Shown here: positions 25,488-35,988 of the stretch, piece by piece
How the letters are laid out: each line of letters starts with the position of its first letter
How positions within the stretch are numbered: the stretch's first letter is position 1
Origin: Balamuthia mandrillaris
Lineage: Eukaryota; Discosea; Longamoebia; Balamuthiidae
Assembly (NCBI GenBank): GCA_031835245.1
Contig: JAVKOQ010000435.1
Location: forward strand, 1-38,829
DNA length: 38,829 bases
Direction: 5' to 3'
Notes under the pieces: model-generated
Database searches by the model: none
Told to the model about the DNA's origin: nothing
What the model saw: the letters and a program-made list of their open reading frames with translations, nothing else
Position numbers and translations under genes: made by a program

Positions 25488-27674
25488 TTATTCAGCAGCA
25501 GAAGGAGAAGGAGAAGCAATGCCTTCCACTTTCATAGACTTCATCGATTGCAGAGCGGCCACTACGACCGCCAAATGATGGAACGCTTCCTCCACGCTTA
25601 CTCTGGGCTTTCCTCCCTCCACAAACACAAACTCTTCCTCTTCTTTTCTGCCTTCCTCGTTCTCGTCCTTCTCCCCGGATGGCTTTTCTTTTCTGATGAT
25701 CTCTGGTCGCTCAAAGGTTGCCACACGGTGAAAGTCTTCAAACTCGGCCACGATGTCCAGTTTGTCGCCGATGCCCTCCCCTTCAAACACCACCTCACTT
25801 CGCTATTTCCGAGGAGAGAAACAAAATGAGCTAAAAAGCAAGGAAGTGAAGAAGAAAAGGAGACAAACTTTTCCGGTCTTAGTGGTGACAATCATTTTGG
25901 CCATGTCAAACAGGGAGACGTTGCCCTTGTTACCAATCACATTGAAGGTGGCATGAGAGGCGCCGCCAGAGGCAAAGGTGAGAGCCCAAGTGCCGATCGC
26001 TCCGCTTTCCAGCATCACGGTTGCGCTTATTGTATCCTCTTTACAAAAAAAGTGTGAAAGAGAAATGGATGGAATAAATACGAGAGGTAAAACAGAAAAG
26101 AGATAAAAAGTGTTATACATACCAGCGCCATTCGCTTCCTCGATTCTACGAGTAAAAGCAGAGATAGAGCGAACAGGCCCCAAAACGCTCGTCAACAAAG
26201 AGACCCAATGAACTCCTCCATCGGAGAGAAAGCCACCAGGATGCTCGGGAGATTGTCTCCATGAAGTGGTTAGATAGACGTTGGATTGAGGGCTGAACTG
26301 ACGAGCGATAGTCAAGTTGAAGCAAATGACATTTCCCAATTTACCACCTGTTAAACAGAAAGAGAAACAATGAGAAACAAAAGAGGAAAAGAAGCAAAGA
26401 AAGCAGAGCAAGAGCAATTGATCAAACCAGCAACAACATCAGCCATGGCCTGAGTGGACTTCTTGTAAGGATAGTTCTCGGCAACCATAAGGCAGAGGCC
26501 CTTGTTGGCGCGGTAGTAATTGGCCAAGCGAACGATCTCTCGAGCATCATCCAAAGAATGAGCAATGGGCTTCTCCACGAGGACATGTTTGCCTTTCTCA
26601 AGAGCTGCTTTGCAAACCTTATTTTTTGTTCGTTTTTGTAAGTAAATACTAAAACGAAGAAGACCAAGACAAGAAGCAGAAGCAGAAGCAGAAGCAGAAG
26701 CAGAAGCAGAAGCAGAAGCAGAAGCAGAAGCAGAAGCAGAAGCAGAAGCAGAAGCAGAAGCAGAAGCAGAAGCAGAAGCAGAAGCAGAAGCAGAAGCAGA
26801 AGCAGAAGCAGAAGCAGAAGCAGAAGCAGAAACAGAAGCAGAAGCAGAAGCAGAAGCAGAAGCAGAAGCAGAAGCAGAAGCAGAAGCAGAAGCAGAAGCA
26901 GAAGCAGAAGCAGAAGCAGAAGCAGAAGCAGAAGCAGAAGCAGAAGCAGAAGCAGAAGCAGAAGCAGAAGCAGAAGAACAAGAACAAGAAGAACAAGAAC
27001 GAGAGAAGAAGACGAAGAACAAGAAGTTGATGACGACGAAAATGAAGAACTACACCAAAGAAGAAGGACAACAAAAAGAAAAAACCAAAACAACAAAGCA
27101 TTAAAAAAATAAGACAAAAATTTTAAAAATAAAATTCCAAAAAAAATTAAAAGAAAAACGAAAGAAAAAGAGACAGAAAAGAAAGGAGAAACGCAAGAGA
27201 GAGAGTGTGTGTGTTGCAAGCCTACCTCCAAGTTGAAGGAAACGGGAAGAGCCACCACGACCGCCTCCACGTCCTCCCTGGCGAGCAGCTGGCGGTAGTC
27301 CTGGTAGACGTTGTGGCCGAGGGCGGGCTCTGGCAGCTTGGCCTTGGCCGCATAGGCAAAGGCCTTTTCCTCACTTCGGTTGCAGACGGCAACGATTTCA
27401 AAACGTTCTGGCATACGCTTTAAAAAGAAAAAAAAAACAAGGAGGAGGAGGAGAAGGAGGAAGAGGAGGAAGAAGAAAGAAGATAAGTGATTTAAAATAA
27501 TCTTTTTCATTTAAAAAAATATGAAAAATAAAATAAAATAAATACCAGCATTGCGGGCAAGTGAGCGTTGGTGGCAAAGATGCCGGTCCCAATGATGCCA
27601 ACACGAAGCCTTTTGAAGTGAGGGAGGGCATCCATGGAGGAGGAGAGAGAAGTACTACCGCTTCGGCTTTTCAT
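25488..27674 (-). CDS. Gfo/Idh/MocA-family NAD(P)-dependent oxidoreductase, six exons
   Basis: Model: complement(join(25488..25802, 25869..26038, 26123..26347, 26428..26617, 27226..27417, 27546..27674)), 406 aa, typical for the family (~350-400). Rossmann start LRVGIIGTGIFATNAHLPAM, strand 2 FEIVAVCNRSEEKA, VEAVVVALPVSFNLE, then the family motif GKHVLVEKPIAHS, AENYPYKKS, and the catalytic-face motif GGFLSDGGVHWVSLL. The C-terminal beta sheet runs through TISATVMLESGAIGTWALTF. The family oxidises or reduces sugar and polyol derivatives, including dihydrodiols; the exact substrate cannot be told. An acidic Glu/Lys insert occurs near 25610-25650. Intron 2 (27225-26618, 608 nt) carries the hexanucleotide array, and the acceptor AATAAG comes straight afterwards. 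The stop lies 88 nt from the polymerase stop on the other strand. Confidence 0.9.
26671..26978 (-). repeat. Hexanucleotide (TGCTTC)n array, sense strand of oxidoreductase intron 2
   Basis: On the + strand, about 50 nearly perfect copies of AGAAGC, with a single variant near 26830 (CAGAAACAG). The sense strand TGCTTC is not pure pyrimidine but still has no AG. Open frames across it give Ser-Ala, Leu-only or Phe-Cys repeats and are not genes. Confidence 0.93.
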
Positions 27675-28147
27675 GGTTTTGGTTTTTACTTCTTTAAACA
27701 ACAAAAAATAAAATGATATAATTTTTTTTAGGATTTTTTTGTTGTGTCTACACAAAATAATGGAAAACTCGGCAAAATTCCGTATGCAGATAAAATGGTT
27801 GAAAAATCACAAAATTTGTTAATAAATCGAAAATTTTTGAATATTTCGAAAGGGGAGATAATTGTTGGATAATTATCTGAAATTATTTGTAGGCTGTCCT
27901 ATACCAGACTTCTTCTCCCTTTGCTTTCCACCTCCCCTCTGCTGCGCTGGAGAGAGCGGATCCTGGACGGGGACACTGTGGGGCGGTGGCCTGGAACATG
28001 ACCCGAGAGGAGTTGAAAGCCCTTTTCTTGATGACGAGTCATTATAATTATGTTACGCAGGCCAGCGTTACCGGTCTCCGTCTTTTGTTTTTTACAGCAC
28101 AAGCAAAGCGAAGAGAGCTACCGGCTTCGGCAATCTAACACAAAGAA
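27675..28147. other. Intergenic region between oxidoreductase and Cys-rich secreted gene
   Basis: A divergent promoter. The first 220 bases are very AT-rich (CGAAAATTTTTGAA at about 27829) and include a 7-bp inverted repeat GATAATT...AATTATC near 27858-27878. From about 27900 to 28075 the composition becomes GC-rich. A short frame from ATG 27999 (MTREELKALFLMTS...) runs to a TAA just before the next gene, but I recognise no family. I see no supported gene. Confidence 0.5.
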
Positions 28148-29061
28148 ATGGGGACTGCTTGTTGTTTTGCTTTGCTGGTGATGGTTGCCGGCGTGCTGCT
28201 CGCCGCTGCTCCTTCTCCGGCCGCCGGCCTTGCCGTTGCCGCCCTCTTCTCGAACGACAACTGCACGCACCTGCTTAGCCCGCCTATGGGGCTTGAACTC
28301 GGACAGTGTGCCTACAGCGACTTTCCCCCCTTTTACTATAATATCTCCACCACCTCAGCTGGGAAAGCCAGGTATTCTTGTGGTTCTTCTTGTTCTTCTT
28401 CTTCTTCTTCTTCTTCTTCTTCTTCTTCTTCTTCTTCTTCTTCTTCTTCTTCTTCTTCTTCTTCTTCTTCTTCTTCTTGTTCTTCTTCTTGTTCTTCTTC
28501 TTGTTCTTCTTCTTCTTCTTCTTCTTCTTCTTCTTCTTCTTCTTCTTGTCTTCTCATCTTCTCCTGCTTTGTCCGCCTTCACAAATTGAAACAGGTTCAA
28601 CGCTGGCTGTCAGAGGGGTTGCACGGACTGCACCCAAACCGGAACGGCCCCCTTCGGCTCCTGTCTCAGCTTCGACTTTGGCTCTCAGAAGGCATACGGC
28701 ACGGCCTGGAGGGTAAACACCGACAAGGTCTTCTCCGCCAAGGTCTTCAACGACCCGCACTGCCTCCAGCCTCTGCCTTATGACACCATTGTTTCTCAAA
28801 GCGGCACCTGCACCTACGCTGCGTTGTTGCACAGCTCCTTTGTGATGGCTCTGTTGGACGAACGGGACTCGCCGAAGGACCTGCGTTTGGCTTACGGGGT
28901 GGACTGCAACCAGTCCTGTGGGCGCTGCAAGAAATATGGTCGCATGAACGTTGGCGCCTGTGAGCGTGTCTGTACGTACATGAACTCCAAGAGCGTTTTC
29001 ATTCCTCTTTCCCTTTGCTCAAAAGATTCCTTACATCTCTCTCTCTCTCTCTCTTTCCTTA

Positions 29062-29099
<38 letters not shown>

Positions 29100-29681
29100 T
29101 CATCGTTCTCTTCATCGTTCTCTTCTCTTCTCTTCATCGTTCTCTTCTCTTCATCGTTCTCTTCTCTTCATCGTTCTCTTCTCTTCTCTTCTCTTCTCTT
29201 CATCGTTCTCTTCTCTTCTCTTCTCTTCTCTTCTCTTCTCTTCATCGTTCTCTTCTCTTCATCGTTCTCTTCTCTTCTCTTCTCTTCTCTTCTCTTCTCT
29301 TCTCTTCTCTTCTCTTCTCTTCTCTTCTCTTCTCTTCTCTTCTCTTCTCTTCTCTTCTCTTCTCTTCTCTTCTCTTCTCTTCTCTTCTCTTCTCTTCTCT
29401 TCTCTTCTCTTCTCTTCTCTTCTCTTCTCTTCTCTTCTCTTCTCTTCTCTTCTCTTCTCTTCTCTTCTCTTCTCTTCTCTTCATCGTTCTCTTCTCTTCT
29501 CTTCTCTTCTCTTCTCTTCTCTTCTCTTCTCTTCTCTTCTCTTCATCGTTCTCTTCTCTTCTCTTCTCTTCATCGTTCTCTTCTCTTCATCGTTCTCTTC
29601 TCTTCTCTTCTCTTCTCTTCTCTTCTCTTCTCTTCTCTGATATTGATAGTGAATGTGTATGTCCGGGCCAAAGTACACTAA
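28148..29681 (+). CDS. Cys-rich secreted protein of unknown family, three exons
   Basis: Exons: 28148-28371, 28595-28971, 29650-29681; 210 aa. The start MGTACCFALLVMVAGVLLAA is a clear signal peptide, cleaved perhaps after PSPAAG or LAVA. The mature part contains a first block (NCTHLLSPPMGLELGQC), then CQRGCTDCTQTG, FGSCLSFDFGSQKA, DPHCLQPLP, SGTCTYAALL and CNQSCGRCKK...GACERV, about 14 Cys in all, with two N-glycosylation sites (NCT, NIS). I do not recognise the family. The pattern suggests a disulfide-rich extracellular or cyst-wall protein, but that is inference. Both introns are repeat-filled: intron 1 with (TTC)n, intron 2 (678 nt) with (CT)n then (CTCTT)n. Exon 3 is tiny (32 nt, NVYVRAKVH*). 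It is placed by phase and because its acceptor GATAG is the first AG after the repeat. Confidence 0.72.
28384..28549 (+). repeat. (TTC)n in intron 1 of the Cys-rich secreted gene
   Basis: About 55 TTC units with a few TTG variants. It would read as poly-Ser or poly-Phe if translated, but it is bracketed by donor G|GTATTC (28372) and acceptor AAACAG (28594), which restore the Cys-rich frame. Confidence 0.92.
29036..29640 (+). repeat. (CT)n then (CTCTT)n pentamer array in intron 2 of the Cys-rich secreted gene
   Basis: CT runs at 29036-29093, then about 545 bases of CTCTT pentamers broken about a dozen times by TTCATCGTTC. The longest uninterrupted pentamer run is roughly 29268-29478. There is no AG anywhere in the pentamer part. 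Confidence 0.93.
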
Positions 29682-29968
29682 GTCTTTAAAGTTTGTTGCA
29701 ATGGTCGGAGCTTGTTGTTGTTTGCTGAAGCCAACCATTGGCAAAATGTCGTTGGCCACCCTCTTTCTTCTTTCTCTCTTTCGCATGAAAATAAAAGTGG
29801 TGGTGTTGCGTTTGTTCCGAGTCGAACCGACACCATGCAAGCCCACGGTAATGCTGTTTAAATTATTTTTTACGGAATTTTTTCCAAGAAATAATAATTC
29901 GTTTAAGCAAATTTTTTTTTTTCCGCAATCGCAAAGGGAAACACAAAACCTACATAATATTGAACACA
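29682..29968 (+). other. Spacer between Cys-rich secreted gene and AlkB-like gene
   Basis: No gene seen. An AATAAA-like motif (AAAATAAAAG, about 29788) may be the poly(A) signal of the upstream gene. Further on come GGAATTTTTTCC (29875-29886, with the centre GGAATTTTTTCC nearly palindromic) and a T-run before the AlkB-like ATG. Confidence 0.45.
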
Positions 29969-30879
29969 ATGGAGCAGCCATCGCAGGACGTGCCGTCCAC
30001 CTCTCTCGCTCCTTCTACCCTCCCGGAACCCTCTTCTGGGACTGCGGTATTTCATTCTTTCTTGTCTCTTGTTGTTAATGGTTGTTTCTTGCTCGATTTT
30101 GTAGTCTCTGTTCGTTCCTGTCGTTTCTCATCGTTCTTTCTTGCTTGCTTGGCTTGCCTTGCTAACCTATATTGGCCCAAAAAAAAATAAATCAGCTCCA
30201 AGAAGGCGTGGTTCATCTCAAAAGCTTCCTCTCACCTCGCCAACAATGCGACCTCTACCAAGATATCCTCTGCAGCACCCCTCATTACTCCGCCACGAGA
30301 GCTCGCAACCCCAAATCCAACTTTCTCAAGATCATTGCCTTCGATTGCCGTCGTCAGGCGGACCTCATCCCCAGCACGTTTTCCAGCTTCGCCCAGTCGG
30401 CATGCTATGCAGCCTGTCAGCTCAGCCCCTCCACGATCCCTCCCTCTTATTCGCCCAATTACATCACCGCCTTTCGTTATGAGGAGGGAAAGGGCCGGCT
30501 GACCGGCCATTGTGACAAAGTGGAGGGGTGGGTGGTCTTGTTCTCTTTAGGATGCACCGCCATGTTTCATATCAAAGGCAAAGAGATGCACAAGAAAGAA
30601 GGTTTGGTACCTCTTATTGTCTTTCTTCCTTGTTCCTTCTCTTCATGCTCAGTTTGAAAAACACTTATAGTGCTGGAGTTTGAGTCTGGAGATGTGCTGG
30701 TTTTCAACGGAGGAACTGAGTGGAATGTCTGGCATGGCATCGATGCTATAGTTCCCGGCACCTGTCCTTCCTTCCTTCCTGACGACCTCCACAACTTTCG
30801 GATCAGTCTGCAGCTGAGACAGACTGGCAAGAACGACAACCGCCCCATCAAAAGGAGAAAACAAGTCTCCAACAGTTGA
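29969..30879 (+). CDS. AlkB-like 2-oxoglutarate/Fe(II) dioxygenase, three exons
   Basis: Exons: 29969-30046, 30196-30601, 30671-30879; 230 aa, a normal size for AlkB homologues. After a Ser/Pro-rich start, the jelly-roll core shows SPNYITAFRYEEGKGRLTGH, then the iron ligands H and D in GHCDKVEGWVVLFSLGC, ESGDVLVFNGG, the distal iron His in VWHGIDAIV, and the 2-oxoglutarate Arg region FRISLQLRQ. This order (N-Y...HxD...S-L-G...GD-hhhh...H...R-x(5)-R) is that of AlkB proteins, which oxidatively demethylate nucleic acids or proteins. Which target applies cannot be read from the sequence. The first exon ends at a phase-0 donor G|GTATTT. The stop is only 49 nt from the stop of the metallophosphoesterase gene on the other strand. 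Confidence 0.86.
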
Positions 30880-30889
30880 AAGTTTGCCA

Positions 30890-30895
30890 TTTATT
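30890..30895 (-). terminator. AATAAA poly(A) signal for the metallophosphoesterase gene
   Basis: Minus-strand AATAAA within the 49-nt gap between convergent stops, 34-39 nt past the stop codon at 30929. Confidence 0.45.
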
Positions 30896-30928
30896 CTTTT
30901 GTACACACATGCTCTCTCTTTTCAGTCC

Positions 30929-32299
30929 TCAGTAATAATAGTCAAAAACAAATGGCCCAAAAATACCTGGATTCGCTGCATTCACAAACGTCATTTCATC
31001 TTTGACTTCAAAGCCACCTTTGTGTACATGGCCAAACACGTGCACAGTTGGCTGAATCCGTAGCACTCGTTCCAACAGGCGTGCGCTTCCCCGGTGTTTC
31101 ACAAGTTTAACTCTATCAAGAATGCCACGTGGAGGAATGTGCGTTACAAGTATATCCACTTTAGAAGGTTCAGTCATCATCATTTCCGAAGAAGAAGAGG
31201 AAGAAGACGAAGCATCGTCGTTCCAAGGAAAGAGTTCCGGTTCCGCAGAGGTGTTGTCTTTGAGATTCATTTTCTCCCAAGAGGAGAGAAGAAGGGTGAG
31301 ACCACCAAACTCGGGGAGTGTAATGCGTTGGTGGGTGATGTGGATGCCATTTGTCAGTAGTTGGCTGTAGGAAGCATGCTGACGAACGTTTCCGCATAAC
31401 CGTTCGTGGTTTCCTATGTTTATTTTTTAGAATTAGTCACAGAAATATAACAAGGAGAGGAGAGCGAACCAGAGACAATGAACTTGTATCGATAGTTGAG
31501 AGTGCCCAGCCACTCGTTGAATGCCAGAGCGTGTTCGTAGCGGCCGAGGCACGTGAAGTCCCCAGCATGCACCAGTATGTGGTCATCTAACATTTTCGGC
31601 ATTCCATTAACCAGCCGCAGCAAGCAGACAAGGAGAACAAGACAAGAAAAAACAACGAAAACCAACATATGGCAGGAGAAAGAAGACAGTTAAAGACATG
31701 TTGTTACCTCCTTGGGGCAAGGATGGAGTAAGCAGCTCGTGTTTCATGTGCGTGTCGGAGAGGCAAACGATTCTAACCCTACGAACCTCTCTTCCTTCCG
31801 CCTCCATCCTCTGTCGCTGTTGTTCAAACGCCTCAATGGTGAGCATTCGTGCTGGACCCACCGCTCTTCCACCGCTTCTTCGCCTTCTTCTAATGAGCGA
31901 AAAGGCGCCGCCTTCTCCTCCTTCTTTTTGTGGTTGTGAAGTCTCTCGTTCAAGTTTCATGTCTTCCTCGTCATCGTCGTCGCTGGAGGAAGAAACGGTT
32001 TCCACCATCATATCTTCTCTTTGCTCTTGTTCGTCCAGCTGCGTGGGCGAAGCGTTGTGCGAAAAGCTGCAGAGAGCACCGTTTCGGCAGTATCCACCGA
32101 GAAAGTATTTGCATAACGGTTCTTTTTTAGCGTTACATGCCATAAAGAAAGGTGAGTTTCCTTGGCCCCTGTCTGATCAAAAAGCACAAAGAAGAAAAAG
32201 GGAGGAGCAGCACAACTTACCATGGCTAAAGGCGCAGCTTGTGCCTTGTCGGCAATAGCCTCGCGCATGGTACTTGCACGTTTGGTGTTGCTTGAACAT
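30929..32299 (-). CDS. CCCH zinc-finger / MPPED-type metallophosphoesterase fusion, four exons
   Basis: Model: complement(join(30929..31413, 31470..31586, 31708..32172, 32221..32299)), 381 aa. Two CCCH fingers open the protein: CKYHARGYCRQGTSCAFSH (residues ~8-26, intron right after) and CKYFLGGYCRNGALCSFSH (~43-61), both C-x7-C-x5-C-x3-H. An acidic linker follows. The phosphoesterase carries all five metal-site motifs: CLSDTHMKH, HAGDFTCLGRYEHAL, SGNHERL, ILVTHIPPRG and VFGHVHKGGF. HAGDFT plus GNHE is the pattern of the MPPED1/MPPED2 (239FB) branch. CCCH fingers usually bind AU-rich RNA, so the fusion suggests an enzyme acting on RNA or on nucleotides at RNA; that is inference. Exon phases all agree. 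Its end nearly touches the AlkB-like gene. Confidence 0.88.
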
Positions 32300-32461
32300 C
32301 TTTCCTTTTCTCTTCAAAAAAGATCTTATGCAATAATATTCAAGAAAATTTGAGATTATTGAATTTTTAGATAATTATGAATTCATTCAACCCAATAGTG
32401 ATAATATTGGATAATACGCAAATATTAGATAAAATATCAAAACAAATTTATGTCTATTCGA
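32300..32461 (-). other. AT-rich spacer between M16 protease 3' end and metallophosphoesterase start
   Basis: 162 nt, about 75% A+T, with repeated GATAAT words (AGATAATTATG, TGATAATATTGGATAATA, AGATAAAATATC) and a short inverted repeat CAATA...TATTG near 32393-32409. It serves as the promoter of one gene and the 3' flank of the other. Confidence 0.45.
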
Positions 32462-35400
32462 TTATTTTCGAGCAGAAGAAGAAGACAAGGCTTTCAAGCA
32501 CGCATCGATCCTTTGCATCTGGAGGTGAATGTCCGCCGGCGGGCTCGCTCCGGCCGTGCCCACCGCGACGCACACGTGCTCCGCCATCCCGGCGAACAGC
32601 TCCTCCGTCACCAACAACACGTCCTCGTAGGTGATGCTCGCAAAGTGTCCTGGAATATCCTCGATGCAGCTCAAGTCGTACGTTTGTAACTTTCTCTCTT
32701 CTTCTTCTTCCTTCTTTCTCGCTTTTCGTTTGTTGCAATCGTGTTGGAGAGGTGGAGGGTGACGAGGAAGGTGAGGAGGGAAGAGCTGCAAGTACTCCAA
32801 CAAGCTCAACCAATAGCTATTCCGATGAAGGCTCGCTCTTTGTTGCTGCACAAAGGGAACTTGCGCCTCCACGAATTCTTCTTTCGTTATCTTCTTATCT
32901 TTCTTCTTTCTCTCCCCATTGAAAAAGTCTTGAAAAATGTTGAAAACCTGCTCCACGGTGACTGCGATGGAGTGAGGAAAAGCTGTCAACATCAGGAAGA
33001 GAGTGCCGCTGTCGTAAAAGTCGGTGAGGGTGAGCTCCACGTCAGCGCTGTAGACCAGTCCAAGTTTCTCTCGAATGACAGCGAATAATCGATTTTGAAG
33101 TATCTGATGAATAGAGCAATGTTAAAACAAAGAAGAAAGACAAGAACAAGATAGAAAAGCTGTACTTCAGTTAACAAAAAGGCAGAACGACTTTGCCAGA
33201 GACGATGTTGTCTTCGTGTATGATTGCTTTCTCCTCCATTTTCAACGGCAAAACTTTCTTCTCCGTCTTCACAGTCTTTCTTTTGTGTTGTTGTTGTCAA
33301 GTGAATTGAAGTTGAGCGTTGTCCCCATCGGTTTAAAGTTGGAAAAGCTATACACACGAACGCTCTTTCTTCCTCGTCGGTAATATGAAACCTTTTTTTA
33401 GGTGGAAAAATGTTAATAACAATTTCTTCTCTTCTCTTTCACTTTTCTCTCTTTCTCTCTTTGCAGGAATACGCACCATTTTGAAACAGGAGGACGAGTA
33501 AACCTTGTGGGCAAAACTCCCTCAGAAAACAGGCCCAAAACAGCAGGAAAATCGCAGCCAATGCCCTCCAGATTTGCAGCTTTCAATGCGCTAGCGTGCA
33601 GTGAAGAAGATGAAGATGGAGATGAAGAAGAAACAGAATCGTTCATGGAAGAAACAGAAGAAGCTCGTAATGGCGAAGAAACTGAAGACGGATCGCTCAA
33701 TTTCAATCGCGTTTTAGCTGAAGATGAAGAAGATCTTAAAGGGGAAGAAACTGATGACGACAAAGAGGAGGTAGATAATGAAGAAGGTGATGATGATAAA
33801 GAAGAAGCAGCAGGGAAATTCAAAAGACGAACAGTGGTGGTAGACGGAATGGTTCCAAGATACTTGAGCAGCTCGCTTTCTAACTGCTCCTCACTCCCAA
33901 AGTCTCCCACGATGCTCACTGTCAAGTTCTTTGCTCGGCAAACGTGTTGCGCTAAGATGGAAACTGCCAAAGCCGGATTCGCATTTCCAAGCAGCCTACA
34001 ATTGGTTGGTTGCACGAAGCGATAATCCATATCGTCTTCTTTTTTCTTCGTAGTTGTCTTCCTGTTCTTCGGTTCTTCGCCTTCAGTGCTTTCTTCATCT
34101 TCTTTCAAATTGTAACACCGCTTCATGGAGATCTTCATCAACAAATCCACAGCAACACTTTGCAGGTCCTTCTTCCATCCTTCAGCCTGCAGAATGGCGT
34201 TCATTTTGGCTCTCTCAAAGGATAGATAGTCCCAATTGGGAGCGCTCAACACGAGGTGAACCAGCTGTAAGGCCTTGCTCAAGCCTCCATCCGTCATGCT
34301 GAAGCTGAGATCGATGGCCACAACCTCCGCAGTGGAGGCGGAGGAGGTGGCGATGCCCCACCGGGCACAATACTCAGCGATCACTTGGGAGGAGTGGGGT
34401 CCGGCCCCGCTGTCGAGGAGCGTCTCAAAGGTTAGCTCGGTGATGCCGCCAAAGGGCGCCTCCGTTTCCCAACACATCCCTCCTACGCAACTTATCCGAA
34501 GACTTGGCAAGGGAAAAAGAAGAAACGAAAGAGAAGGGTAGAAGGGAAAGGAAGACGTTAGAAGGAGAAAAGCTATGAAAGTATGAAAACATAGAAAAGG
34601 ACGAAAGAAAGCAAAAAGTTGATGAGAGAAAGAGAGAGAGAGAGAGAAAGAGAGAGAAGAGTTACCTGCAATGATTCTTTCTAAAGCTTGTTTTGAGGTA
34701 GTTCACTCGAATGCCGTTATCCAACTCCATCAAAGTCACATTCGTTGCTTTATGCACAGCTCTTATCCTCTTCTCTTCATTCATCGAGCTGCTTTCATCT
34801 TTTTGTACGAAGCGAAAGAGGTCGTCGTACAATTGTACAGGCACCCAACGAGGTTGTTGTTCTTCCACTTTGGCAAGCAACTCCCTTTCTTCCAATAGAT
34901 CCTCTGGAACCATGACATCTTCTGGTGGCTTGACGTTGCTAACAGCATTACTTATCACTTGACCAATTTCCGTCTCGTTGACGTTAAACTTGGCTTTCTG
35001 GTGCATCTTTTCTTCGTGTTCTTCTTTTTGTTCTAGTTCCATTTGTTGTTCAAGTAGAGAAGAGGATGAAGATGAACACGAAGAAGTCAACAAGTCTCGC
35101 ATTGAACGTCTTTCCAAAACGCAAGAACGAATGGCCTCTTCCTCCTCATCTGCTGCTTGCTGTTCGTCCTCCACATCGACTTCATTGTTGCTATTGTTGT
35201 CGCCCAACCAAATCGGAGCCGTTACAAACACGCTCGTTTCTCTTTTCTTCAAAACATTTTCGTCGTCTTTCTCTGCTTCATCTTTTCCTTCTTCCTTAGT
35301 TTTCTTCGGTTGCTCTTTTTCTTCTCCTTCATTGTTGACGAAAGGAAGTATCATCGGAGAGAATATCTCAGAAGCTCTTTTGTTGACAAGTTCCAAAGAA

Positions 35401-35939
35401 ATGGTTGGAGCAAGTTTGAGAGCTATCGAGTAGGCTTCTTGTTTGCACATAAAAACACGCTTCAGTTGATTGTCCTCCATCATGTCTTCCAGGTGCCAAA
35501 TAGAAAATGTGGTGTCCTGTTGTTCGGCACGTTGTTGCATATCGCGGAGAAGAGCAGCTAAACTGCGTTCCATTTCTTGTTGAGTAACTCCGTACAGTGC
35601 CATTTTTGCGGTTTCTTGAAAGGTTAACTGTTTTTGTTTGAGGAAATGAAATATTGAAGAAAACATTTGTTACGGATGTAACACGGAAGCAGAATGAAAT
35701 GAAAGAAGATATAACAAAAAGATACCGAGACAGCTTCTTTCCAGGTGGAAGGATTAGAAATGACAAACAGTGAACTGAAAGCGCAGTTATCGCGAAAAGA
35801 ATCCGAAAATTGCCACGATATGGATGAGAAAACTGGTTTAAGTTGCGCTTGTTTTAACGCATAAATCCTCAGGTCCCACACGATACCTTTTAACAATGTG
35901 AAAAGTTATTTTGTTGTGGGAAAAAAGAAACGGAAGGAA

Positions 35940-35988
<49 letters not shown>

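Noticed and set aside
26671-26978. CRISPR-like array
   Set aside because: There are no unique spacers; the unit is a bare six-base microsatellite in a eukaryotic intron.
26351-27510. Ser-Ala, Leu-only and Phe-Cys repeat proteins across the hexamer array
   Set aside because: They are three frames of one simple repeat inside an intron whose flanking exons rebuild an intact oxidoreductase.
28824-29689. SLLFS-repeat membrane-like protein
   Set aside because: It is a translation of the CTCTT array. Donor 28972 and acceptor 29649 mark it as intron.
29805-29850. tRNA-like GGTTCGA word on the minus strand
   Set aside because: The bases around it do not form a five-pair T-arm, and no matching anticodon or acceptor stems are present.
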